Part shown: positions 47,531 through 57,853 of the stretch, in pieces
Position numbering within the stretch: the first letter of the stretch is position 1
Layout of the letters: each line of letters opens with the position of its first letter
Assembly: GCA_903813345.2 (NCBI GenBank)
Contig: CAIIXF020000005.1
Span: forward strand, 2,418,001 to 2,482,000
Length of the DNA: 64,000 nt
From: Owenia fusiformis
Lineage: Eukaryota > Annelida > Polychaeta > Sabellida > Oweniidae
Reading direction: 5' to 3'
Made by a program: the position numbers and the translations under genes
The notes under the pieces: generated by a model
The model's input: the letters and a program-made list of their open reading frames with translations, nothing else
Database searches by the model: none
What the model was told of the DNA's origin: nothing

Positions 47531-47959
47531 GAGACATTATGTGATATTGGGTTTATCCCATGATTACGATCACCTTGTGATATAGTTCGTCATAAATACA
47601 ATTTTTTAATCGTTATTTAGCAGCCTTCTAATCAAATTATAAACACAATCGTAATTCAATACACCAATGAAACTTAAAGAGAATAAATTAACGGACTTAT
47701 TTTCTCAAAAGAGAATAAATTATCTGACCTAATTTCCAACAATATTTTAACGCGAAATGCAAATGTGATATCACACGGATATGCGTGAGATAAACGATAT
47801 CACACGCATATGAGTTTGATAAACGATTTTCTGGAAAATATCACACGGATTTCAATGATATCAGAAATATCAATAGCTGTTATTGTACAGATAACACATT
47901 AATCGTGGGATAAAGTCAGATATATACATTAAGGGATGGTGTCCAAATGATAACATTTG

Positions 47960-48365
47960 TTGATAAGGAAAGATGTGAGCAGCTTATTGCGTCAACATGG
48001 GCATAAGAGTAAGGGGTTGGGGGTTCGACCCCCTCGCCTGACCAAAATTGTTTTCAAAATCATAGAGTTTTCCAACATTCGGAGCACTTTTCATATGATT
48101 TTGTACCAAAGTTGTCAAAGAATGAACACCCCTTGGATTTTTTGAAAAGCTAGCTATTGGATAGCGATATATTATCGTATCATAAGGTTCACAATGAAAT
48201 TGATGATGTACAAGTGAATCGGTTACATTAATTGCAGGTTTTTAACTTTAGGCCAAATTATCAGGAAAATGGGCCTTACATTTTCAAAATTTGTGCCCAC
48301 GTTTTGGTTTTAGGGGCCCAAATTTCCCCCCTCCTTGTTGCTTTCCGGATCCGCCCCTGGGACTA
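47960..48365. repeat. Dispersed repeat with GGATCCGCCCCTGG end
   Basis: Contains GGGGGTTCGACCCCCTCGCC at about 48020 and ends CTTTCCGGATCCGCCCCTGG. The first word resembles a tRNA T-arm/B-box, but no A-box or folded tRNA precedes it, so I call it only a repeat. Confidence 0.4.
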
Positions 48366-48693
48366 TATTATTTTACAACAAAAAACTTTTTTCACGATAG
48401 CTAATAAAAAGTTGAATGATAATTTGATTGTTTTTCTATGGTTTCTTAAAGCTTTATTCTATTAAAATAAATGGATGGTTTTGAATAAGAATAGCTATAT
48501 AGCTTAGAAGATGACAGTTAGATAAACATCTTATTTGGTTATATGAGCACAAAATTGCAAGAAAATCCATGTGTCAATCAAAATGTCTCAGCCAGCAGCG
48601 TTATCAGTTGCCATGGTTCAACCTCAATCACTTATTGATCATATCATGTCTTCTCTATACGGCCTTCATTGAATTTATTTACCCTCGTTATAA

Positions 48694-48795
48694 CTCTCTA
48701 TCTCCCATCTCTCTCCCTCCATCCCTCCCCTCTCTTTCTCCATCCCTCATCCCATCTCTCCCTCCATCCCCCTCTCTCCCGCCTCCTCCTCCCCT
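48694..48795. repeat. CT-rich microsatellite
   Basis: About 100 bp of C and T on the + strand made of TCCCTCC and TCTCTC blocks. Open frames here are artefacts of low complexity. Confidence 0.85.
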
Positions 48796-48799
48796 CTAT

Positions 48800-50030
48800 G
48801 TTTTTATCTTTACAATTAACACTCCTAACTGTACTTCGTGTTTCGATATTTCGTCCCTGTTGATATATCACTTGGTCACACGCCGCATGCATTTTCATAT
48901 TAAAGATGGTTTAATGTAAACTCTGAAGGCACAGGAACCCAATTTAACAATGGAATCAATCATGCGTGAATATATCTACTAATAAACCTGGTTCTGTCGA
49001 TTTAATTGGGTTTAATATCTTTGGTAACATTTTAAATTAGGTCAACCTTTATTCCTTTCAATTGCTTTAAGACGAAAGAGTAATAAAAATCAATAATTAC
49101 CATTTCTTTTTATTCTAACACTTTATAGGCATTTAATTAATTATTATGCCAAATTATATGCCATTGCTAATCTAATAGAAAGCTTTTAGTGAATTACTCT
49201 CCTCAGCAAAACTGAAGCAAGAGTCGAAAGTGAAATATGAATATTGACTAGCAAGTCTAAAATGACTTTTTGTTGAAGTACTTACTCAAATGTGGAACCT
49301 GGCGATGCCTGTTGCAACTAACAATATAGTTATAATAACCCTGCATTATATAATAACCAACCAAAGTCCCAAGTTAACTCGTTAAATCGTTGTCAAGGTG
49401 CAAACTTAACTCTACAGATCGAAATTAGTGCTTTGTCGACTTGACCCTTGCAAAAATGTCCACTGAAAATATGTCCTTTTAGTGATTTAGAATCTTATAA
49501 ATATATTTTTACATTTTATAAAAAATATTTTGCAATGTGTAAAAAGGATGTAGGACTTGATGCATTGTGGTTGGTTCATTTCTCCCATGCATATAGAAAT
49601 TCTTGAGGTCCAACGGCTCAGACTTCATTGTGTTTTGAGCTATTGACCTTTCTTTAAATGCCGGTTTAAATTGCCTCTTTGGGATGCATTTCAACCAGAA
49701 ATACAGGTTTGTTCACTGATTTGATATATCATAGTATATTTATAAATTTATATTTCAATTTTGATTCAAAGCTTGAAATGTCAGCAGATATATTATTCCA
49801 TTGAAAATTTACATTATTACATTGAAAATCTGCAGGCAATTTTTGATACTCGTTGTCACAATAATTTTATTAACGGTAGAGTGGCCCAAAAACACTTTTT
49901 TGAAAAGTTATGCTTTTAAGCTTTTAAATTTTTGTGTGCAACTTAATGACTGATGACTAGATATTTGTAGAAATGAGCCTGTAATTTGCATTATTACATT
50001 GAATATCTGCAGGCAATTTATGATAGTCTT
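48800..50030. other. Left flank of the tRNA array
   Basis: No gene recognised. At about 49808-49862 is a decayed copy of the array's Phe 5' flank (ACATTATTACATTGAAAATC, TGCAGGCAATTT) without a tRNA after it, marking the old edge of the array. Confidence 0.5.
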
Positions 50031-50037
50031 TGTCATT

Positions 50038-50313
50038 GCCGAAATAGCTCAGTTGGGAGAGCGTTAGACTGAAGTGGTACAATCCTTGACATTCCGCGAG
50101 GGACCAGGGGGATAACGCCCCACCACATTGGGGAAGAAGAAAAAATAAGAAAGGGGAGGAAAAAAGAGGGGGAAGAAAGGGAGAAAGAAAAGAAAAAGGA
50201 AGTGGGCGGAGCTAAATGAAAGCACATGGCAATGTTTACAATCATTGTTACATGTTCAGAACATGTTCAATAAGGCTATCTAAAGGTCCCTGGTTCAATC
50301 CCGGGTTTCGGCA
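50038..50313 (+). pseudogene. tRNA-Phe(GAA) copy 1, intron invaded by an insertion
   Basis: The 5' half (from 50038, through GACTGAAG and the first part of the intron to 50092) is normal. About 185 bp of foreign sequence follows: GACCAGGGGGATAACGCCCC, a purine-rich run, then CATGTTCAGAACATGTTCAA. The 3' half (ATCTAAAGG ... TTTCGGCA) resumes at 50278. The separation is far longer than a tRNA intron normally is. Confidence 0.85.
50136..50200 (+). repeat. Purine-only tract in the insertion
   Basis: Mostly A and G (GGGGAGGAAAAAAGAGGGGG and similar). Duplicated at about 50348-50420. Confidence 0.8.
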
Positions 50314-50528
50314 GGGAGACCAGGGGGATAACGCCCCACCACATGGGGGAAGAAGAAAAAATAAGAAAGGGGAGGAAAAAAGAGGGGGAAGAAAGGGAGA
50401 AAGAAAAGAAAAAGGAAGTGGGCGGAGCTAAATGAAAGCACATGGCAATGTTTACAAACATTGTAACATGTTCAGAACATGTTCAATAAGGCTATCTAAA
50501 GGTCCCTGGTTCAATCCCGGGTTTGGCA
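50314..50528 (+). pseudogene. Tandem duplicate of the insertion plus tRNA-Phe 3' half
   Basis: Repeats the insertion (starting GACCAGGGGGATAACGCCCC at 50318) and ends with a second Phe 3' half (50493-50528) lacking one C of the acceptor stem. The repeat period is about 216 bp. No 5' half is present. Confidence 0.85.
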
Positions 50529-50649
50529 AGGAGCACTAGCATTGACATTTTAGGTTTTTCATCTTCCTGAAAGACTATCTCCCATTTTCCCATGAAGTCT
50601 CGTAACTCAAGAATCTCTTTTTATTACTGTCAAAGAGGCTCCTATTATT

Positions 50650-50724
50650 ACCCTTTGCATTCGTTTGACAATTCACTCCTTAAAAGAGAGCTTTTGTAGT
50701 TTAACTAGACTCTGCACGCAGGGT
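50650..50724 (+). mobile_element. ACCCT...AGGGT element inside the tRNA unit
   Basis: 75 bp from ACCCTTTGCATTCG to CTGCACGCAGGGT, flanked by T and A. Further array copies start at 51475, 52729, 53985, 54607, 55399, 56021, 56813, 58073, 59329, 59951, 60743, 61365, 62157, 62949 and 63741, each 219 bp after a Phe start. It evidently inserted once and was amplified with the array. Confidence 0.85.
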
Positions 50725-50894
50725 ATCCTATTATTAGACTGCTAAGGAATGGTTTAAGCAGTCTATTATTAGACTGCTAAGGAATGGTATGTCTGTGGGA
50801 GGTCTCGTAGCTCAAGAATTCTTCAAATATATTTTCTGAACATGAACCAAATTATCGTGAAATCAATATTTTCCGAATATCGCTAACACAGCTC

Positions 50895-50967
50895 GGTTCC
50901 GTGGTGTAGTGGTTATCACATGTGCTTTACACGCACAGGGTCGCGGGTTCGAACCCCGCCGGAACCT
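50895..50967 (+). tRNA. tRNA-Val(TAC), intact
   Basis: 73 nt. Acceptor GGTTCCG/CGGAACC, D-arm GTGTAGTGGTTATCAC, anticodon stem TGTGC/GCACA with loop TTTACAC (anticodon TAC) and T-arm GCGGG TTCGAAC CCCGC all pair. A TTTT terminator follows within 3 nt. Decodes GUA and, if modified, other valine codons. Confidence 0.95.
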
Positions 50968-51054
50968 CTTTTATAAATATGAATGACTTTTTTGTTTCGC
51001 TTTGTCATCATGAACAAAAGTAAATCACCCTAAATGCCAAAAAATGCAAAACTA

Positions 51055-51127
51055 CGCCCAACGTGGGGCTCGAACCCACGACCCTGGGATTAAGAGTCCC
51101 ATGCTCTACCGACTGAGCTAGCCGGGC
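51055..51127 (-). tRNA. tRNA-Lys(CTT), intact
   Basis: On the minus strand: GCCCGGCTAGCTCAGTCGG, loop ACTCTTAAT with anticodon CTT, T-arm GTGGG TTCGAGC CCCAC, ending GTTGGGCG. This agrees with the animal tRNA-Lys(CTT) consensus as I know it. TTTT follows on the minus strand. Confidence 0.95.
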
Positions 51128-51255
51128 GATCTCTACTGATAAAAGTGTACATATTATGCGACAGCTATATTTATCACTTTTCTATTGTACCCAGATGTTA
51201 AATTTGCATTATTACATTGAAAATCTGCAGGCAATTTATGATATTCGTTGTCATT

Positions 51256-51353
51256 GCCGAAATAGCTCAGTTGGGAGAGCGTTAGACTGAAGTGGCACAA
51301 TCCTTGACATGCCAGGTATCTAAAGGTCCCTGGTTCAATCCCGGGTTTCGGCA
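51256..51353 (+). tRNA. tRNA-Phe(GAA) with 25-nt intron, copy 2
   Basis: Mature part is 73 nt and matches the animal tRNA-Phe consensus: acceptor GCCGAAA/TTTCGGC, anticodon stem TTAGA/TCTAA, loop CTGAAGA, T-arm CCTGG/CCGGG. A 25-nt insert lies between positions 37 and 38, the canonical eukaryotic tRNA intron site. It starts TGGTA and ends TGCCAGGT, so TGGTA can pair with TGCCA, and its CTT can pair with AAG of the anticodon loop. This copy has C for T at intron position 4. A, B boxes and T-runs downstream are present. Confidence 0.92.
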
Positions 51354-51684
51354 AGGAGAACTAGCATTGACATTTTAGTTTTTTCATCTTCCTGAAAGAC
51401 TATCTCCCATTTTCCTATGAAGTCTCGTAACTCAAGAATCTCTTTTTATTACTGTCAAAGAGGCTCCTATTATTACCCTTTGCATTCGTTTGACAATTCA
51501 CTTCTTAAAAGAGAGCTTTTCTAGTTTAACTAGACTCTGCACGCAGGGTATCCTATTATTAGACTGCTAAGGAATGGTATGTCTGTGGGAGGTCTCGTAG
51601 CTCAAGAATTCTTCAAATATATTTTCTGAACATGAACCAAATTATCGTGAAATCAATATTCTCCGAATATAGCTAACACAGCTC

Positions 51685-51757
51685 GGTTCCGTGGTGTAGT
51701 GGTTATCACATGTGCTTTACACGCACAGGGTCGCGGGTTCGAACCCCGCCGGAACCT
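51685..51757 (+). tRNA. tRNA-Val(TAC), intact
   Basis: Identical to the copy at 50895. Confidence 0.95.
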
Positions 51758-51843
51758 CTTTTATAAATATGAATGACTTTTTTGTTTCGCTTTGTCATCA
51801 TGAACAAAAGTAAATCACCCTAAATGCCAAAAATGCAATACTA

Positions 51844-51910
51844 CGCCCAACGTGGGGCTCGAACCCACGACCCTAGGAGTCCCATGCTCTACCTACTGAG
51901 CTAGCCGGGC
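51844..51910 (-). pseudogene. tRNA-Lys pseudogene, anticodon loop deleted
   Basis: 67 nt; six bases spanning the anticodon region are missing (GACTCCTAGGG instead of GACTCTTAATCCCAGGG) and the D-loop has one substitution. No Lys anticodon remains. Confidence 0.9.
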
Positions 51911-52040
51911 AATCTTTCCTCATATAAAAGTGTACATATTATGCGACAGCTATATTTATCACTTTTCTATTGTACCCAGATGTTAAATTTGCATTATTAC
52001 ATTGAAAATCTGCAGGCAATTTATGATATTCGTTGTCATT

Positions 52041-52138
52041 TCCGAAATAGCTCAGTTGGGAGAGCGTTAGATTGAAGTGGTACAATCCTTGACATGCCAG
52101 GTATCTAAAGGTCCCTGGTTCAATCCCGGGTTTCGGCA
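52041..52138 (+). tRNA. tRNA-Phe(GAA) with intron, copy 3 (G1 mutated)
   Basis: First base is T instead of G, breaking the 1:72 pair; position 32 is T instead of C. Intron as in copy 4. May be impaired in 5' processing or charging. Confidence 0.75.
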
Positions 52139-52176
52139 AGGAGAACTAGCATTGACATTTTAGTTTTTTCATCTTC

Positions 52177-52220
52177 GCTTTACACGCACAGGGTCGTAGG
52201 TTCGAACCCCGCCGGAACCT
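52177..52220 (+). pseudogene. tRNA-Val 3' fragment
   Basis: Only the part from GCTTTACACGCAC to the 3' end remains. A deletion joined the Phe 3' flank (CATCTTC) directly to the Val anticodon region; the T-stem is also mutated (GTAGG). Confidence 0.9.
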
Positions 52221-52306
52221 CTTTTATAAATATGAATGACTTTTTTGTTTCGCTTTGTCATCATGAACAAAAGTAAATCACCCTAAATGCCAAAAAATGC
52301 AAACTA

Positions 52307-52379
52307 CGCCCAACGTGGCGCTCGAACCCACGACCCTGGGATTAAGAGTCCCATGCTCTACCGACTGAGCTAGCCGGGC
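52307..52379 (-). tRNA. tRNA-Lys(CTT), T-stem mutated
   Basis: Full length with anticodon CTT, but C61 is G, so the conserved 53:61 pair and the B-box end are disturbed. Doubtful function. Confidence 0.7.
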
Positions 52380-52509
52380 AATCTTTCCTCATACAAAAGT
52401 GTACATATTATCGGACAGGTATATTTATCACTTTTCTATTGTACCCAGATGTTAAATTTGCATTATTACATTGAAAATCTGCAGGCAATTTATGATAGTC
52501 GTTGTCATT

Positions 52510-52607
52510 GCCGAAATAGCTCAGTTGGGAGAGCGTTAGACTGAAGTGGTACAATCCTTGACATGCCAGGTATCTAAAGGTCCCTGGTTCAATCCCGGGT
52601 TTCGGCA
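52510..52607 (+). tRNA. tRNA-Phe(GAA) with intron, copy 4
   Basis: Consensus mature sequence; intron begins TGGTACAATCC and ends GCCAGGT, the majority form in the array. Confidence 0.93.
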
Positions 52608-52939
52608 AGGAGAACTAGCATTGACATTTTAGTTTTTTCATCTTCCTGAAAGACTATCTCCCATTTTCCTATGAAGTCTCGTAACTCAAGAATCTCTTTT
52701 TATTACTGTCAAAGAGGCTCCTATTATTACCCTTTGCATTCGTTTGACAATTCACTTCTTAAAAGAGAGCTTTTCTAGTTTAACTAGACTCTGCACGCAG
52801 GGTATCCTATTATTAGACTGCTAAGGAATGGTATGTCTGTGGGAGGTCTCGTAGCTCAAGAATTCTTCAAATATATTTTCTGAACTTGAACCAAATTATC
52901 GTGAAATCAATATTCTCCGAATATCGCTTGGCACAGCTC

Positions 52940-53012
52940 GGTTCCGTGGTGTAGTGGTTATCACATGTGCTTTACACGCACAGGGTCGCGGGTTCGAACC
53001 CCGCCGGAACCT
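52940..53012 (+). tRNA. tRNA-Val(TAC), intact
   Basis: Same 73-nt sequence as 50895; 5' flank ends TTGGCACAGCTC. Confidence 0.95.
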
Positions 53013-53099
53013 CTTTTATAAATATGAATGACTTTTTTGTTTCGCTTTGTCATCATGAACAAAAGTAAATCACCCTAAATGCCAAAAAATGCAATACTA

Positions 53100-53166
53100 C
53101 GCCCAACGTGGGGCTCGAACCCACGACCCTAGGAGTCACTTGCTCTACCTACTGAGCTAGCCGGGC
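53100..53166 (-). pseudogene. tRNA-Lys pseudogene
   Basis: Same six-base anticodon-loop deletion as 51844, plus two further substitutions (GTCACTTGC on the + strand). Confidence 0.9.
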
Positions 53167-53296
53167 AATCTTTCCTCATATAGAAGTGTACATATTATGC
53201 GACAGCTATATTTATCACTTTACTATTGTACCCAGATGTTAAATTTGCATTATTACATTGAAAATCTGCAGGCAATTTACGATATTCGATGTCATT

Positions 53297-53394
53297 GCCG
53301 AAATAGCTCAGTTGGGAGAGCGTTAGATTGAAGTGGTACAATCCTTGACATGCCAGGTATCTAAAGGTCCCTGGTTCAATCCCGGGTTTCGGCA
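53297..53394 (+). tRNA. tRNA-Phe(GAA) with intron, copy 5
   Basis: C32T only; acceptor stem intact. Confidence 0.88.
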
Positions 53395-53432
53395 AGGAGA
53401 ACTAGCATTGACATTTTAGTTTTTTCATCTTC

Positions 53433-53476
53433 GCTTTACACGCACAGGGTCGTAGGTTCGAACCCCGCCGGAACCT
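53433..53476 (+). pseudogene. tRNA-Val 3' fragment
   Basis: Same deletion junction as the fragment at 52177. Confidence 0.9.
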
Positions 53477-53562
53477 CTTTTATAAATATGAATGACTTTT
53501 TTGTTTCGCTTTGTCATCATGAACAAAAGTAAATCACCCTAAATGCCAAAAAATGCAAACTA

Positions 53563-53635
53563 CGCCCAACGTGGGGCTCGAACCCACGACCCTGGGATTA
53601 AGAGTCCCATGCTCTACCGACTGAGCTAGCCGGGC
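53563..53635 (-). tRNA. tRNA-Lys(CTT), intact
   Basis: Sequence as 51055; the 3' flank on + reads AATC rather than GATC. Confidence 0.95.
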
Positions 53636-53765
53636 AATCTTTCCTCATACAAAAGTGTACATATTATCCGACAGGTATATTTATCACTTTTCTATTGTAC
53701 CCAGATGTTAAATTTGCATTATTACATTGAAAATCTGCAGGCAATTTATGATAGTCGTTGTCATT

Positions 53766-53863
53766 GCCGAAATAGCTCAGTTGGGAGAGCGTTAGACTGA
53801 AGTGGTACAATCCTTGACATGCCAGGTATCTAAAGGTCCCTGGTTCAATCCCGGGTTTCGGCA
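53766..53863 (+). tRNA. tRNA-Phe(GAA) with intron, copy 6
   Basis: Consensus copy. Confidence 0.93.
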
Positions 53864-54195
53864 AGGAGAACTAGCATTGACATTTTAGTTTTTTCATCTT
53901 CCTGAAAGACTATCTCCCACTTTCCTATGAAGTCTCGTAACTCAAGAATCTCTTTTTATTACTGTCAAAGAGGCTCCTATTATTACCCTTTGCATTCGTT
54001 TGACAATTCACTTCTTAAAAGAGAGCTTTTCTAGTTTAACTAGACTCTGCACGCAGGGTATCCTATTATTAGACTGCTAAGGAATGGTATGTCTGTGGGA
54101 GGTCTCGTAGCTCAAGAATTCTTCAAATATATTTTCTGAACTTGAACCAAATTATCGTGAAATCAATATTCTCCGAATATCGCTTGGCACAGCTC

Positions 54196-54268
54196 GGTTC
54201 CGTGGTGTAGTGGTTATCACATGTGCCGTACACGCACAGGGTCGCGGGTTCGAACCCCGCCGGAACCT
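54196..54268 (+). tRNA. tRNA-Val(TAC) variant lacking U33
   Basis: Anticodon loop is CGTACAC instead of TTTACAC, so T32 and T33 became C and G. U33 is nearly universal and makes the U-turn. Stems intact. No Lys gene follows in this unit. Confidence 0.8.
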
Positions 54269-54387
54269 CTTTTATAAATATGAATGACTTTTTTGTTTCA
54301 CTTTATCACTTTTCTATTGTACCCAGATGTTAAATTTGCATTATTACATTGAAAATCTACAGGCAATTTATGATTTTCGTTGTCATT

Positions 54388-54485
54388 GCCGAAATAGCTC
54401 AGTTGGGAGAGCGTTAGACTGAAGTGGTACAATCCTTGACATGCCAGGTATCTAAAGGTCCCTGGTTCAATCCCGGGTTTCGGCA
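54388..54485 (+). tRNA. tRNA-Phe(GAA) with intron, copy 7
   Basis: Consensus copy. The flank just upstream is the Lys-deletion junction (TTTCACTTTATCAC). Confidence 0.93.
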
Positions 54486-54817
54486 AGGAGAACTAGCATT
54501 GACATTTTAGTTATTTCATCTTCCTGAAAGACTATCTCCCATTTTCCTATGAAGTCTCGTAACTCAAGAATCTCTTTTTATTACTGTCAAAGAGGCTCCT
54601 ATTATTACCCTTTGCATTCGTTTGACAATTCACTTCTTAAAAGAGAGCTTTTCTAGTTTAACTAGACTCTGCACGCAGGGTATCCTATTATTAGACTGCT
54701 AAGGAATGGTATGTCTGTGGGAGGTCTCGCAGCTCAAGAATTCTTCAAATATATTTTCTGAACATGAACCAAATTATCGTGAAATCAATATTCTCCGATT
54801 ATCGCTTGGCACAGCTC

Positions 54818-54890
54818 GGTTCCGTGGTGTAGTGGTTATCACATGTGCTTTACACGCACAGGGTCGCGGGTTCGAACCCCGCCGGATCTC
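54818..54890 (+). tRNA. tRNA-Val(TAC), acceptor 3' strand altered
   Basis: 3' end reads CGGATCT instead of CGGAACCT: a one-base deletion and a substitution give a 3:70 mismatch and a weak 1:72 pair. Anticodon loop normal. Confidence 0.65.
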
Positions 54891-54976
54891 TTTTATAAAT
54901 ATGAATGACTTTTTTGTTTCGCTTTGTCATCATGAACAAAAGTAAATCACCCTAAATGCCAAAAAATGCAAAACTA

Positions 54977-55049
54977 CGCCCAACGTGGGGCTCGAACCCA
55001 CGACCCTGGGATTAAGAGTCCCATGCTCTACCGACTGAGTTTGCTGGGC
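54977..55049 (-). tRNA. tRNA-Lys(CTT), A-box altered
   Basis: Anticodon and T-arm normal. Start reads GCCCAGCAAACTC instead of GCCCGGCTAGCTC, losing conserved T8 and G10 of the internal promoter A-box. Confidence 0.65.
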
Positions 55050-55179
55050 GATCTTTACTCAGATAAAACTGTACATATTATCCGACAGCTATATTTATCA
55101 CTTTTCTATTGTACCCAGATGTTAAATTTGCATTATTACATTGAAAATCTGCAGGCAATTTATGATATTCGTTGTCATT

Positions 55180-55277
55180 GCCGAAATAGCTCAGTTGGGA
55201 GAGCGTTAGACTGAAGTGGTACAATCCTTGACATGCCAGGTATCTAAAGGTCCCTGGTTCAATCCCGGGTTTCGGCA
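55180..55277 (+). tRNA. tRNA-Phe(GAA) with intron, copy 8
   Basis: Consensus copy. Confidence 0.93.
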
Positions 55278-55609
55278 AGGAGAACTAGCATTGACATTTT
55301 AGTTTTTTCATCTTCCTGAAAGACTATCTCCCATTTTCCTATGAAGTCTCGTAACTCAAGAATCTCTTTTTATTACTGTCAAAGAGGCTCCTATTATTAC
55401 CCTTTGCATTCGTTTGACAATTCACTTCTTAAAAGAGAGCTTTTCTAGTTTAACTAGACTCTGCACGCAGGGTATCCTATTATTAGACTGCTAAGGAATG
55501 GTATGTCTGTGGGAGGTCTCGTAGCTCAAGAATTCTTCAAATATATTTTCTGAACTTGAACCAAATTATCGTGAAATCAATATTCTCCGAATATCGCTTG
55601 GCACAGCTC

Positions 55610-55682
55610 GGTTCCGTGGTGTAGTGGTTATCACATGTGCCGTACACGCACAGGGTCGCGGGTTCGAACCCCGCCGGAACCT
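55610..55682 (+). tRNA. tRNA-Val(TAC) variant lacking U33
   Basis: Loop CGTACAC as at 54196, 1414 bp downstream of it. Confidence 0.8.
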
Positions 55683-55801
55683 CTTTTATAAATATGAATG
55701 ACTTTTTTGTTTCACTTTATCACTTTTCTATTGTACCCAGATGTTAAATTTGCATTATTACATTGAAAATCTACAGGCAATTTATGATTTTCGTTGTCAT
55801 T

Positions 55802-55899
55802 GCCGAAATAGCTCAGTTGGGAGAGCGTTAGACTGAAGTGGTACAATCCTTGACATGCCAGGTATCTAAAGGTCCCTGGTTCAATCCCGGGTTTCGGCA
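55802..55899 (+). tRNA. tRNA-Phe(GAA) with intron, copy 9
   Basis: Consensus copy, in the second 1414-bp double unit. Confidence 0.93.
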
Positions 55900-56231
55900 A
55901 GGAGAACTAGCATTGACATTTTAGTTATTTCATCTTCCTGAAAGACTATCTCCCATTTTCCTATGAAGTCTCGTAACTCAAGAATCTCTTTTTATTACTG
56001 TCAAAGAGGCTCCTATTATTACCCTTTGCATTCGTTTGACAATTCACTTCTTAAAAGAGAGCTTTTCTAGTTTAACTAGACTCTGCACGCAGGGTATCCT
56101 ATTATTAGACTGCTAAGGAATGGTATGTCTGTGGGAGGTCTCGCAGCTCAAGAATTCTTCAAATATATTTTCTGAACATGAACCAAATTATCGTGAAATC
56201 AATATTCTCCGATTATCGCTTGGCACAGCTC

Positions 56232-56304
56232 GGTTCCGTGGTGTAGTGGTTATCACATGTGCTTTACACGCACAGGGTCGCGGGTTCGAACCCCGCCGGA
56301 TCTC
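56232..56304 (+). tRNA. tRNA-Val(TAC), acceptor 3' strand altered
   Basis: Duplicate of the 54818 variant. Confidence 0.65.
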
Positions 56305-56390
56305 TTTTATAAATATGAATGACTTTTTTGTTTCGCTTTGTCATCATGAACAAAAGTAAATCACCCTAAATGCCAAAAAATGCAAAACTA

Positions 56391-56463
56391 CGCCCAACGT
56401 GGGGCTCGAACCCACGACCCTGGGATTAAGAGTCCCATGCTCTACCGACTGAGTTTGCTGGGC
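56391..56463 (-). tRNA. tRNA-Lys(CTT), A-box altered
   Basis: Duplicate of the 54977 variant. Confidence 0.65.
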
Positions 56464-56593
56464 GATCTTTACTCAGATAAAACTGTACATATTATCCGAC
56501 AGCTATATTTATCACTTTTCTATTGTACCCAGATGTTAAATTTGCATTATTACATTGAAAATCTGCAGGCAATTTATGATATTCGTTGTCATT

Positions 56594-56691
56594 GCCGAAA
56601 TAGCTCAGTTGGGAGAGCGTTAGACTGAAGTGGTACAATCCTTGACATGCCAGGTATCTAAAGGTCCCTGGTTCAATCCCGGGTTTCGGCA
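56594..56691 (+). tRNA. tRNA-Phe(GAA) with intron, copy 10
   Basis: Consensus copy; first of the second higher-order repeat. Confidence 0.93.
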
Positions 56692-57023
56692 AGGAGAACT
56701 AGCATTGACATTTTAGTTTTTTTATCTTCCTGAAAGACTATCTCCCATTTTCCTATGAAGTCTCGTAACTCAAGAATCTCTTTTTATTACTGTCAAAGAG
56801 GCTCCTATTATTACCCTTTGCATTCGTTTGACAATTCACTTCTTAAAAGAGAGCTTTTGTAGTTTAACTAGACTCTGCACGCAGGGTATCCTATTATTAG
56901 ACTGTTAAGGAATGGTATGTCTGTGGGAGGTCTCGTAGCTCAAGAATTCTACAAATATATTTTCTGAACATGAACCAAATTATAGTGAAATCAATATTCT
57001 CCGAATATCGCTTGGCACAGCTC

Positions 57024-57096
57024 GGTTCCGTGGTGTAGTGGTTATCACATGTGCTTTACACGCACAGGGTCGCGGGTTCGAACCCCGCCGGAACCT
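57024..57096 (+). tRNA. tRNA-Val(TAC), intact
   Basis: As 50895. Confidence 0.95.
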
Positions 57097-57182
57097 CTTT
57101 TATAAATATGAATGACTTTTTTGTTTCGCTTTGTCATCATGAACAAAAGTAAATCACCCTAAATGCCAAAAATGCAATACTA

Positions 57183-57249
57183 CGCCCAACGTGGGGCTCG
57201 AACCCACGACCCTAGGAGTCCCATGCTCTACCTACTGAGCTAGCCGGGC
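57183..57249 (-). pseudogene. tRNA-Lys pseudogene, anticodon loop deleted
   Basis: Counterpart of 51844 in the second higher-order repeat. Confidence 0.9.
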
Positions 57250-57379
57250 AATCTTTCCTCATATAAAAGTGTACATATTATGCGACAGCTATATTTATCA
57301 CTTTTCTATTGTACCCAGATGTTAAATTTGCATTATTACATTGAAAATCTGCAGGCAATTTATGATATTCGTTGTCATT

Positions 57380-57477
57380 TCCGAAATAGCTCAGTTGGGA
57401 GAGCGTTAGATTGAAGTGGTACAATCCTTGACATGCCAGGTATCTAAAGGTCCCTGGTTCAATCCCGGGTTTCGGCA
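57380..57477 (+). tRNA. tRNA-Phe(GAA) with intron, copy 11 (G1 mutated)
   Basis: Counterpart of copy 3: T1 and T32. Confidence 0.75.
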
Positions 57478-57515
57478 AGGAGAACTAGCATTGACATTTT
57501 AGTTTTTTCATCTTC

Positions 57516-57559
57516 GCTTTACACGCACAGGGTCGTAGGTTCGAACCCCGCCGGAACCT
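57516..57559 (+). pseudogene. tRNA-Val 3' fragment
   Basis: Counterpart of 52177. Confidence 0.9.
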
Positions 57560-57645
57560 CTTTTATAAATATGAATGACTTTTTTGTTTCGCTTTGTCAT
57601 CATGAACAAAAGTAAATCACCCTAAATGCCAAAAAATGCAAACTA

Positions 57646-57723
57646 CGCCCAACGTGGCGCTCGAACCCACGACCCTGGGATTAAGAGTCCCATGCTCTAC
57701 CGAGTCGACTGAGCTAGCCGGGC
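57646..57723 (-). pseudogene. tRNA-Lys pseudogene with 5-bp D-loop insertion
   Basis: Counterpart of 52307 (C61G), with an added 5 bp that makes a CGAGTCGACTG run in the D-arm; it is one of the few differences between the two higher-order repeats. Confidence 0.8.
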
Positions 57724-57853
57724 AATCTTTCCTCATACAAAAGTGTACATATTATCGGACAGGTATATTTATCACTTTTCTATTGTACCCAGATGTTAAA
57801 TTTGCATTATTACATTGAAAATCTGCAGGCAATTTATGATAGTCGTTGTCATT

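Noticed and set aside
48018-48045. tRNA-like T-arm word GGGGGTTCGACCCCC
   Set aside because: No acceptor pair, D-arm or anticodon arm can be built upstream; probably part of a dispersed repeat.
48569-48919. 116-codon frame rich in Pro, Ser and Leu
   Set aside because: It lies on the CT microsatellite; the composition explains the open frame.
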